In this document: positions 1-7,473 of the stretch, one piece after another
Layout: each line of letters begins with the position of its first letter
Position numbering within the stretch: the first letter of the stretch is position 1
DNA from: an uncultured Bacteroides sp.
GTDB lineage: Bacteria; Bacteroidota; Bacteroidia; Bacteroidales; Bacteroidaceae
Direction of reading: 5' to 3'
Length of the DNA stretch: 34,526 bases
Assembly: GCA_947074275.1 (NCBI GenBank)
Contig: CAMTPA010000032.1
Span: 1-34,526 of the forward strand
Notes under the pieces: generated by a model
What the model was told of the DNA's origin: nothing
Database searches by the model: none
What the model saw: the letters and a program-made list of their open reading frames with translations, nothing else
Made by a program: the position numbers and the translations under genes

Positions 1-51
1 AGGTATACACTAATCTTAACACTCTTTCCCTACACGACGCTCTTCCGATCT
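1..51 (+). other. Illumina library adapter (non-genomic)
   Basis: Positions 19-51 match the 33-nt Illumina TruSeq read-1 primer (begins ACACTCTTTCCC, ends GCTCTTCCGATCT). Positions 11-18 (TAATCTTA) equal the i5 index I remember as D506, and 1-10 resemble the end of the P5 arm with two mismatches. This is untrimmed adapter at a contig end. Biology starts at base 52. Confidence 0.97.
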
Positions 52-711
52 CTGATAGGCGGTGCCCATATATGGGGATATTATCCAGGGAAAATTTGGT
101 CACAATTGGTTTGTCTTATTCTACTACTGCCCGTAAAGGTAAAGGGAAGAGAAAAACTTCAAAAACACACTTCATACATCTTTGTGCCCAATCACCAAGG
201 TTCGTTCGATATATTTTTGATTTATGGTTTTATAGGACGCAACTTTAAGTGGATGATGAAAAAGAGTCTGCGCAAATTGCCTTTTGTAGGTAAAGCGTGC
301 GAAAGCGCAGGACACATATTTGTAGACAGATCGGGTCCTAAAAAAGTACTTGAAACAATAAAACAAGCCAAAGAATCATTGAAAGACGGTGTGTCATTGG
401 TGGTGTTTCCTGAAGGGGCACGAACTTTTACAGGACATATGGCGAAGTTTAAGAAAGGAGCTTTTCAGCTTGCGGATGATTTGCAACTGGCAGTAGTGCC
501 TGTAAGTATTGATGGTTCATTCGAGATTCTTCCACGAACGGGAAAATGGGTAAACCGCCACCGTATGATATTGACCATTCACAATCCTATCCCACCCAAA
601 GGAAAAGGAGCCGAAAATATAAAAGCAACGATGGAAGAGGCATATAAAGCGGTAGAAAGTTCACTTCCTGAAAAATACAAAGGATATGTAAAAAACGATG
701 ATCAAGACTAA
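52..711 (+). CDS. 1-acyl-sn-glycerol-3-phosphate acyltransferase family (PlsC-like), 5' truncated
   Basis: This is a lysophospholipid acyltransferase of the PlsC/AGPAT family, which moves an acyl chain onto lysophosphatidate (or a related acceptor) at the inner membrane during phospholipid synthesis. The frame is open from the adapter junction at 52, so the true start is missing; the TTG at 106 is internal. Counting from base 52, the catalytic HX4D motif appears as NHQGSFD (His48, Asp53) and the glycerophosphate-binding block as FPEGAR (about 119-124). A hydrophobic stretch (LVCLILLLPV) precedes the catalytic block, as in family members. 219 residues are visible, so only a short N-terminal piece is lost. 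It ends convergently with the small gene at 755-943, and I see no clear terminator between them. Acceptor specificity cannot be read from sequence. Confidence 0.9.
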   Translation: MIGGAHIWGYYPGKIWSQLVCLILLLPVKVKGREKLQKHTSYIFVPNHQGSFDIFLIYGFIGRNFKWMMKKSLRKLPFVGKACESAGHIFVDRSGPKKVLETIKQAKESLKDGVSLVVFPEGARTFTGHMAKFKKGAFQLADDLQLAVVPVSIDGSFEILPRTGKWVNRHRMILTIHNPIPPKGKGAENIKATMEEAYKAVESSLPEKYKGYVKNDDQD

Positions 712-754
712 TCATCTCGATAGTGCGCAAACCGATAGACTGTAGTAGATAAAT

Positions 755-943
755 TTAGAATGCTCTAAATTCATAGTTATCATACAGCTCGACGTCTTCT
801 TCATTGTTCGGGTCGAAAACATGGCCTTTGGTATCAGTAGATAAAACACCAGTTGCATAAATGGCAATTATTGAAATTGTCAATGCAAAAGCAAATATAC
901 CAAGAAGTATCAATAATTTATTCTTTGTACTTAGTAGGGACAT
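755..943 (-). CDS. Small single-pass membrane protein, 62 aa, function unknown
   Basis: I do not recognise a named family. The 62-residue product has a short basic N-terminus (residues 1-9), one strong transmembrane helix (about 10-33) and an acidic, aromatic tail with a run of Asp/Glu (DPNNEEDVELYD) ending in YEFRAF. The ATG at 943 is preceded by a good Bacteroidetes -7 element (TATATTTG, 990-997), leaving a leader of about 40 nt. That promoter and the orderly helix-plus-acidic-tail layout argue for a real gene rather than a chance frame. It lies convergent to the acyltransferase and upstream of nothing on its own strand. A minor membrane-complex subunit or stress peptide are possible but unsupported. 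Confidence 0.6.
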   Translation of the reverse strand: MSLLSTKNKLLILLGIFAFALTISIIAIYATGVLSTDTKGHVFDPNNEEDVELYDNYEFRAF

Positions 944-989
944 TATTCTCAGAAATATAAAATTAAATACTATATCTATTTAGTTGTGT

Positions 990-997
990 CAAATATA
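990..997 (-). promoter_or_regulatory. Bacteroidetes -7 element for the 62-aa gene
   Basis: On the minus strand this reads TATATTTG, a perfect TAnnTTTG. A start site near 983 would give a leader of about 40 nt to the ATG at 943. No clear TTTG -33 box is present at the expected distance. Confidence 0.5.
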
Positions 998-1120
998 AAC
1001 ATATTTATTTTAGTTTATTGAATTTATTACAAGTAAGTTCCTTATTTTAGCTACATTATAATACATTTTAAAACAGCTTGGCACTAACCGAATCTAAAAC
1101 CATAATTAACACGGAGCGAT

Positions 1121-1172
1121 AAAATAAAAAAACCTCCTGATTCATCACTCGCTTGTGACTTTACAGGAGGCT
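1121..1172 (-). terminator. Rho-independent terminator of the seven-gene glycan operon
   Basis: On the minus strand CCTCCTG (1170-1164) pairs with CAGGAGG (1139-1133). The loop contains a further TCAC/GTGA pairing. A T-rich tail (TTTTTTTATTTT, 1132-1121) follows. It begins about 25 nt past the stop codon of the GH78 gene. Confidence 0.88.
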
Positions 1173-1194
1173 CACCTTACTAAAACAAAGTTTC

Positions 1195-3348
1195 TTATTT
1201 AATTGGGTAAGAAATTTTATACTCCTTACCTGCTTCTATCTCAATAGCTTTACGTCCTTTTTTAGTTGGCACATAAAGAGTTCCAGCACCACCATCCGAT
1301 TTTATTTTAATCGTTTTACGATCCATATACACATAAATATCACCAAAAGGAGTAGGTACTGTCCCTTCCATCCAGCGAAGCCCACCCAAAGTTGGTGTTA
1401 CACTATACGTTTCGTATCCTGCTGAAGTAGGCTGCACACCCAAGTAGTATTTGCCCAACAGATAGATAGGACTTGCTCCCCAAGCGTGACAAAGGCTTTT
1501 TCCATAAGGGCGACCATACATAGCCAAGTGTTGAGTGCCACTCTCATCGGGATTGTATTTTTCCCAAAAAGAAGTAGCTCCTTCATTTAGCATCCCTCCC
1601 CAGTAGGCTTTCATTTCTTTCATCACCTCTTCTTGTTCACCCAAAGCACACAAAGCTTCGAGTTCATAAAAGCGCATATAGGGTGTGGTGATTTTCAAGA
1701 TAGAATCGTTCAACAACACACTGCTTTTAATGGTTTCTTGCTGTTCGGGTGCCAAATAATTGAAGAATGTAGCAAACATATTGGCATAACGTGTCACCGC
1801 TTCGCTCTGCTTTCCATCAATGCGATTGTGTACTAAGGCTTGCTTTTCTTCACTCCAAAAAGCAGGAATCAGTTTTGAGCGCAATTCATTGGCAAGTTTT
1901 TCATATTTAGCTTCATCACTTTTATCATCGACCAGCTCTGCGCAAAGAGCCATTGTTTCTAAGCTTTTGCAAAGCAATACTTGTTCGAAAGCAAGCTCAC
2001 CTTTTTTGTCGAGATAGCCATCGGCCCAGTCTACAAACACCCAGTCACCCGTTTGTCCTTCTACCATTCCTTCTTTGTTAGTACGTCCCAACACATATTT
2101 CATCAGACTTTGCATCTTTGGATAAATCTGTTGTACAAAATGTCGATCGCCCGAATAAAGATAATAATCGTAAATACTCAAGAACCAAAAGAATGTATAA
2201 TCCATAATGGTGTTGATGTGGCTTGTCACAGGGTCTTTGCCACGAAGAAGCCAAATGGTACGTTTCACAGATTCATTGTCGAAAAACAGGTAATAGTTCA
2301 TCAGATAGCTTTGGATAGCATCTCCACTCCACACCCATCGGTCGCGCTTGATACCATCAATGAAAAACTCTCTTGAAGTGAGGTGCATTGTATAAGCGCC
2401 AATATCCCAAATACGATTCAACTCCTCGTCGTTGCAGCGGAATGTGCCACGATATTCCAATGGCAAATACTCATATTGCATAGACACATTGCCAATACTC
2501 ACTCCCTTTTCAGCCACAACATACACATAGCGAAAAGCTTTGCTATTATCAAAAGTATATTCAGGCGTCAGTTCGTAGGTTTCGTTTACCGATAAATCGG
2601 TGATACTTCCTGGCTGAACATAAAGTTTATCGAGTGTTTCGCAATACTCTTTGTCCAATGCCTCTTCCATACTCTCGCCGTAGTAGATATGCACATTGCC
2701 TTTGCCCGATACGTTTTCGAGAGTTATAAAGCCAAAGGTCTCTTTACCGAAGTCATAAACAATACCCTCCCCATTTGCTTGCGAAGTGACTGCTTGCATT
2801 GGTGTACGGCTCAGCTGAAATTGAGATGGTAGTTGAGTAGCACCGTCAAAGTTCCAACTGCCTGCATCCATATAGAGCGTGGCCGAAGTATCGCTCGCCT
2901 TACCACTCTCATCAATCCACTCCTTATCCTCAAAGGTTACTTTCCAACTACTGTCCGAATTGATTGTTTTTCCTTTCACATAAACCGTAGGAGGAGTTGC
3001 CTGATTCCAAACTTTGATATTCAGATTGTGTTTTCCAGCAGGTATAAGCATTGTTTGCGGCATACCAAATTGCAATTTACCGTCGAGCTTCACATTGTAT
3101 TTGCCTTCAGCAGCAATGAAGATTTCCTCTGGCTCTGCAAGATCAAGCTGTTTGCTAAACTCTACAATAGCATAATGGCTATCCGACTTCCAGAAGGGCG
3201 GAAAGAATGCGCCACGTTCTGTACGACGGTTATTCATCTGATTGCCCAACCAAATCTCATAATCGCCCGGATACCAAATCCAAGTTTGAGAGAAAGCTGC
3301 ACTACTTAGTAGTAGTGCAACCAAAGATGTTTTTAGTCTGTTTTTCAT
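1195..3348 (-). CDS. Secreted GH78 alpha-L-rhamnosidase
   Basis: This is a GH78 inverting alpha-L-rhamnosidase, releasing terminal L-rhamnose from pectin-type oligosaccharides. A Sec signal peptide covers about residues 1-20 (MKNRLKTSL... AAFSQ). Two beta-sandwich regions (about 22-295) come next, then the (alpha/alpha)6 catalytic barrel (about 300-620) and a small C-terminal beta domain. The catalytic block reads DGIKRDRWVWSGD (331-343), where many GH78 enzymes have a RxERxGWxGD-type block, and GQTGDW (431-436) follows. The likely general acid is therefore Asp336 instead of the more usual Glu. 717 residues is normal for the family. The ATG at 3348 lies 9 nt after the GH141 stop, and the gene is last in the operon before a terminator. 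In context the substrate is probably an RG-II rhamnose, but linkage is inferred from neighbours only. Confidence 0.87.
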   Translation of the reverse strand: MKNRLKTSLVALLLSSAAFSQTWIWYPGDYEIWLGNQMNNRRTERGAFFPPFWKSDSHYAIVEFSKQLDLAEPEEIFIAAEGKYNVKLDGKLQFGMPQTMLIPAGKHNLNIKVWNQATPPTVYVKGKTINSDSSWKVTFEDKEWIDESGKASDTSATLYMDAGSWNFDGATQLPSQFQLSRTPMQAVTSQANGEGIVYDFGKETFGFITLENVSGKGNVHIYYGESMEEALDKEYCETLDKLYVQPGSITDLSVNETYELTPEYTFDNSKAFRYVYVVAEKGVSIGNVSMQYEYLPLEYRGTFRCNDEELNRIWDIGAYTMHLTSREFFIDGIKRDRWVWSGDAIQSYLMNYYLFFDNESVKRTIWLLRGKDPVTSHINTIMDYTFFWFLSIYDYYLYSGDRHFVQQIYPKMQSLMKYVLGRTNKEGMVEGQTGDWVFVDWADGYLDKKGELAFEQVLLCKSLETMALCAELVDDKSDEAKYEKLANELRSKLIPAFWSEEKQALVHNRIDGKQSEAVTRYANMFATFFNYLAPEQQETIKSSVLLNDSILKITTPYMRFYELEALCALGEQEEVMKEMKAYWGGMLNEGATSFWEKYNPDESGTQHLAMYGRPYGKSLCHAWGASPIYLLGKYYLGVQPTSAGYETYSVTPTLGGLRWMEGTVPTPFGDIYVYMDRKTIKIKSDGGAGTLYVPTKKGRKAIEIEAGKEYKISYPIK

Positions 3349-3357
3349 TATATCGCA

Positions 3358-5184
3358 TTATTTCGTTAAGAAGCGTGGCAATGGTTTCTTTAAACCCGCA
3401 TTTTGTTTAATACCCTCATCTACCATCGGGCCATTATTCACCCAATTATTGCACGGTCCATTGGCGTTTTGCAAGAATTTCTCACCTTCCGTCCAGTTGT
3501 CTTTCACCGTGATAAAAGCCGAACCTTCATCAGTATATAGATAAAACCAATGGTTGGGATCGTGAACATAGGATGGTGCGTAGATGCTATGCACATAATT
3601 TTCGGTGATAAACGATTTGGGTTGTGCCCCAAGTGTATAGATACCAGCTACATCATACATATGCTTGCCATAATTGTAAATGTGATTGCGGTGTACTTCA
3701 TTGTTTCGCATACAGTTGACAGTAGAAGTCCATCCCCATCCCAAGCTAATGCCCGAATAAGAAACATCACTGATTTCATTGTGCTCGATATGAATTCCTT
3801 TCACATAACCTGCAAGGATGCCAACAGTACCCCAATCCTCGTTAGTCACATCTTTAATCACGTTGTTGTAAATTGTTAAGTTCGAGCACACTTCACGCTG
3901 ATCTGTGGGGTCGTAAGGATAGTGAGTCTCGTGAGCTGCTGGGCTAAAACTACCTGCAACAATGGCATTTCCACCTATATCAGTAAATAAACAATCTTCT
4001 ATCACTCCACCATTTGTGCCCCACACGTAGTCAACCCCCGAAGAAGCCAAATGCTCAAAACGGCAGCCTATGAAGTCTATATCGCTTGCAGCACTTACCA
4101 TTACAGCCGATGCTGGGCGGCCAAGCCATCCTTGATTATCTAACTTATGGTTACGATCGGGTCGAATCATTTGCGGACGAAGTTTGTAAGCATCCGTCAG
4201 ATACATACCCGCTTGCAAAGGCACGTGCCCTTGAAGTGATGGACGCATCCACGTGGTGTATTCAAAAGCCACATTCTCGAAACGAATGTTTGAAACAGGG
4301 CGGTCGAGTGTACCCTCTATATGAACCAATGTTTCAACGGCGGGTGCAAACACTTCATCCATTGTTTCGCCTTTGTGTGGATAATAGTAAATCTTACGTG
4401 TATCAATATCGAGATACCATTCACCCGGCTCATCAAGTAGTTCCATAGCGTTGGTCAGATAGAAGGCTGAATTGTGTCCATTATCTGTCACCATAGGGCG
4501 TGGCCAAGGGTGTTCAAACTGAATACGACTTTCGGGTTGATGAAAGCGCACAGCCGCACTGTCGCCCTGTATATCAATTGACTTGATACGAAGATTGGCT
4601 ATACACCACATCTCGTGCAGCACCATTTCGGGATATTTCGCCTTGGCTATTTTGCGCACCGCTTTGGTTGGCACCCAAAGTATTTCGTTCACAGGGTCGT
4701 TGTTGATAATGCGATACATATCTTCAAAGTCTACCACATCGCGAGCACGAACGGCTTTCTTTCCATTCACCCACAATTGGCGGAACTCCAAAGAGCGACC
4801 ATTAAACATTGGTGCATCGGCCACGTAATATTTACCTTGTTTTTTCCAGTGGGTGATAGCCACTCCACCGTTTATTACCGCATCGCCTGCCGAGGTGATT
4901 ATCGTAGGCGAGGTGGCTGTTCCACTATCTTCTGGTCGAACAAAAAGCGATTCGTACACAAAGTGATTGCCCGCTTCAAGATGTATCTTAACACCATCCA
5001 GCACACTTGCATCATTTAGCCTACGAAGCTCGCGTGCTTGACGTAGCGCAGCTGTCAACGTAGCTTTCGGCGCATCTTTTGTACCTACATTTTGATCGTT
5101 TCCAGTAGGAGATACAAATATTTCGGCAGCTTGAGCAATGCACAAGTTAAGCAAAAAGCCACCCATTAGGATTATTTTTTTCAT
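3358..5184 (-). CDS. GH141-type parallel beta-helix glycosidase (candidate RG-II alpha-L-fucosidase)
   Basis: A secreted 608-residue right-handed parallel beta-helix protein. The signal peptide is about residues 1-19 (ends AQA). The mature start EIFVSPTGND is typical of beta-helix carbohydrate enzymes, and several coils of the FxNVxFExT and IxxNxIxDV kind run from about 290 to 560 (for example NEISDVSYSG and NNVIKDVTNE). Length and order fit GH141, founded on a B. thetaiotaomicron RG-II alpha-L-fucosidase. Some members of this fold are xylanases or lyases, so the activity is assigned partly from its position between GH78 and GH127, the same trio I recall from the RG-II locus. The start ATG is at 5184, 29 nt after the GH127 stop. 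Periplasmic action is expected. No catalytic residues can be named with confidence. Confidence 0.75.
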   Translation of the reverse strand: MKKIILMGGFLLNLCIAQAAEIFVSPTGNDQNVGTKDAPKATLTAALRQARELRRLNDASVLDGVKIHLEAGNHFVYESLFVRPEDSGTATSPTIITSAGDAVINGGVAITHWKKQGKYYVADAPMFNGRSLEFRQLWVNGKKAVRARDVVDFEDMYRIINNDPVNEILWVPTKAVRKIAKAKYPEMVLHEMWCIANLRIKSIDIQGDSAAVRFHQPESRIQFEHPWPRPMVTDNGHNSAFYLTNAMELLDEPGEWYLDIDTRKIYYYPHKGETMDEVFAPAVETLVHIEGTLDRPVSNIRFENVAFEYTTWMRPSLQGHVPLQAGMYLTDAYKLRPQMIRPDRNHKLDNQGWLGRPASAVMVSAASDIDFIGCRFEHLASSGVDYVWGTNGGVIEDCLFTDIGGNAIVAGSFSPAAHETHYPYDPTDQREVCSNLTIYNNVIKDVTNEDWGTVGILAGYVKGIHIEHNEISDVSYSGISLGWGWTSTVNCMRNNEVHRNHIYNYGKHMYDVAGIYTLGAQPKSFITENYVHSIYAPSYVHDPNHWFYLYTDEGSAFITVKDNWTEGEKFLQNANGPCNNWVNNGPMVDEGIKQNAGLKKPLPRFLTK

Positions 5185-5213
5185 TATTCAAATGGTATTT
5201 AAACAGCATTTAA

Positions 5214-7307
5214 TTAGCGCGACAAAGGCATCCAAACAGTCATTTCTGTTTTGCCACGATTGCCCCACGCATAATAAGGAATCAAACGAATAGTCACGGG
5301 CTTGTCGGCTTTACCCACTTCACGATAAAGTACTCCTTCCCACGAATCGTTGTTGGCCAAGCGTGCTACTCCTTCGAGTGCCACGATGGGGCTACCCTCT
5401 ATTTGAATTTTACGAGGAGTCAACTCCATGTTTGCAGGTATCAACACATTGTCTATTTTCTGTCCGTTTTCAATGTCGATATTTTCCAAGCAATATACCA
5501 ATGGGCCACGCTTCACTACTACCTGATTGCGAATTTCCTCGGCCAATGGATGAGCCTCCAATAGTTTCACAGGCATATCCATCACCCACTCTATCACATC
5601 ACCTTTCTGCCACACACGGTTTACTTCTGCGTAGGTATTGGGTGCCCAATTGCCAGAGATGGATTCTCCATTTACTCGCAAGGTAGTTCCTTCACACCAT
5701 TGTGGCACACGAAGGTAGACCGAGAAAGCTTTCTTTGCCGATTTCTTAGGAACTTCACTCATTGTTAGTTTCACAGCACCATCCCACGGATAATCGGTAG
5801 ATTGTGTGATAGTGACTTTGCCCACACCATCGATAGAAGTCTTCAGTTCATTTGCTCCGTATAGGTGGCACCACAAAGCTTTATCCGACACGGTATAAGC
5901 ATAGTTTTGCGCTTGGCAAATGGTGCGAAGCGTGTTGGGCGGACAGCAGAAACAACTGATATACTCAGTACGTTCTTTGGGCCAGCGAAGCGTATAAGGC
6001 AAGTCGGCACTGATGCGCAAGGGATTGGTGTAGAAGTACTTCTTTCCATCCAAGCTCACACCACTCAACACACTGTTGTAAAGTGCCATTTCTACAATAT
6101 CCGCATATTTAGCATCACCCGTAGTGGTAAGCATACGCCAATTGAAAAGCATATTTCCGATATTAGCGCACGTTTCGTTGTGCGCCGTGCTATTGGGCAA
6201 CTGATAGGGACGACCATAGCTTTGATGCACCTTCTGAATACTATCTGGCTCGTAGAAAGTACCATCGGGAGAAGTTCCATCATACAAAGCTCCACAAGCT
6301 CCAGTCACATACATTTTTCGGTTCACAATATCATCCCAAATGCTTGTAAGGTTTTTCATTAACTGCTCTTCACCTGTTTCGGTGTAAACATCGGCCACGC
6401 CAGCATAAAGATAGTTGGAGCGAACCGCGTGTCCCATAGCATTGTACTGTTCGCGGAAAGGCACACGGTCTTGATTGTCATCGGTACCATTCTCCACCAT
6501 TCCACGGATATTAATCAAGTTTTGCGATAGTTCCAAATAACGTGGATTGCCAGTGGCACGATACATCTCTACCACACCCATATAGTGCGACGGACAAATG
6601 GCGTTGCGCGCCAACTCAGCCGAAGCTGTTTCGTAGAAGTGACAAAGAAAATCGGTCGCTTTTATAGCTACATCAAACAAGGTTTCTTTTCCTGTGGCAC
6701 GTTTGTGTACGATGCCCGCCATCATCAAATGTCCCAGGTTGTAAGTTTCAAAATTCAAGCGATTGGCAAAAGCACCTTTCTCATCCTCTGCACCCACTTG
6801 AGTGCCAATTACAGTTTGCGGTGCATTCGAGTGAGTATCTACTCCTCTATTCATTTCGTCGATTATCACAGGCGTATGAATGTAGCCATCGGCACGCTGC
6901 GCTTTCATCACGTGTGCCACAAAATGATCCATTAGTTTGTCCAGTTCAGGATCTTTGTTAACAGCATAAATTGACGCTACCCCTTCAAACCACTTGTACA
7001 TATCACCATCGTGGAAAGGAGGTCCCCAATGACTACCATCGCACACACCGGCCGCTATTTCAAAGTTGCGAAAACCGTGTGATATTTCGGGAGTATTCCA
7101 CGTTTGCCACATACTTTGTAGCGAGGTGTTGCTATACACATCAAAGCGATCGCCCCAAAAGCCATCAGTCCAGCGCACAGCGTCTATGGGAGTATTCGCC
7201 ATTTTGGCATATTGGCTTTTACTCGTGTCGGTCAAGCCATTGGATTGCCCAGAAGCCGAAATTGCGGCAGCAAGAGCAAAGCAAGATAATAGAGTTGTCT
7301 TCGTCAT
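5214..7307 (-). CDS. GH127 glycosidase (beta-L-arabinofuranosidase / aceric acid hydrolase family)
   Basis: A GH127 (DUF1680) retaining glycosidase that uses a zinc-bound cysteine as nucleophile. A signal peptide (about 1-20, ends ASGQ) precedes an (alpha/alpha)6 barrel and C-terminal beta domains. The zinc/nucleophile residues known from HypBA1 are visible as Glu378 and Cys380 (HNETC) and the pair Cys454-Cys455 (FCCPPN), so the enzyme should be active. Length (697 aa) is usual. The family contains beta-L-arabinofuranosidases and the enzyme that removes aceric acid from RG-II side chain B. The surrounding GH140/GH141/GH95 genes favour the latter, but this is inference. The ATG at 7307 is preceded by the longest spacer in the operon (7308-7473), which carries a long inverted repeat. 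Confidence 0.9.
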   Translation of the reverse strand: MTKTTLLSCFALAAAISASGQSNGLTDTSKSQYAKMANTPIDAVRWTDGFWGDRFDVYSNTSLQSMWQTWNTPEISHGFRNFEIAAGVCDGSHWGPPFHDGDMYKWFEGVASIYAVNKDPELDKLMDHFVAHVMKAQRADGYIHTPVIIDEMNRGVDTHSNAPQTVIGTQVGAEDEKGAFANRLNFETYNLGHLMMAGIVHKRATGKETLFDVAIKATDFLCHFYETASAELARNAICPSHYMGVVEMYRATGNPRYLELSQNLINIRGMVENGTDDNQDRVPFREQYNAMGHAVRSNYLYAGVADVYTETGEEQLMKNLTSIWDDIVNRKMYVTGACGALYDGTSPDGTFYEPDSIQKVHQSYGRPYQLPNSTAHNETCANIGNMLFNWRMLTTTGDAKYADIVEMALYNSVLSGVSLDGKKYFYTNPLRISADLPYTLRWPKERTEYISCFCCPPNTLRTICQAQNYAYTVSDKALWCHLYGANELKTSIDGVGKVTITQSTDYPWDGAVKLTMSEVPKKSAKKAFSVYLRVPQWCEGTTLRVNGESISGNWAPNTYAEVNRVWQKGDVIEWVMDMPVKLLEAHPLAEEIRNQVVVKRGPLVYCLENIDIENGQKIDNVLIPANMELTPRKIQIEGSPIVALEGVARLANNDSWEGVLYREVGKADKPVTIRLIPYYAWGNRGKTEMTVWMPLSR

Positions 7308-7402
7308 TAGGGTAGTTTTATATTCGTTTTCTAAATTGATTTATCAATTGCGTATAGTTAGTGTGTAGACTGTTGACAGTCGACGCAATGGATATTAACA
7401 AA

Positions 7403-7449
7403 TAGCGTGATAACTATTAAGAGTTGACCAAGTAATATTTATCACGCTA
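7403..7449 (-). repeat. Long imperfect inverted repeat between the fusion gene and GH127
   Basis: TAGCGTGATAACTATTA (7403-7419) pairs with TAATATTTATCACGCTA (7433-7449) at 16 of 17 positions around a 13-nt loop. No T-tract follows on the minus strand, so it is not a classic terminator; it could stabilise or partly terminate the operon mRNA. The same spacer holds two shorter palindromes: GACTGT/ACAGTC near 7368-7381 and ATTGAT/ATCAAT at about 7336-7349. Confidence 0.6.
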
Positions 7450-7473
7450 ATGTTGAGGTATTTTAATCACACT

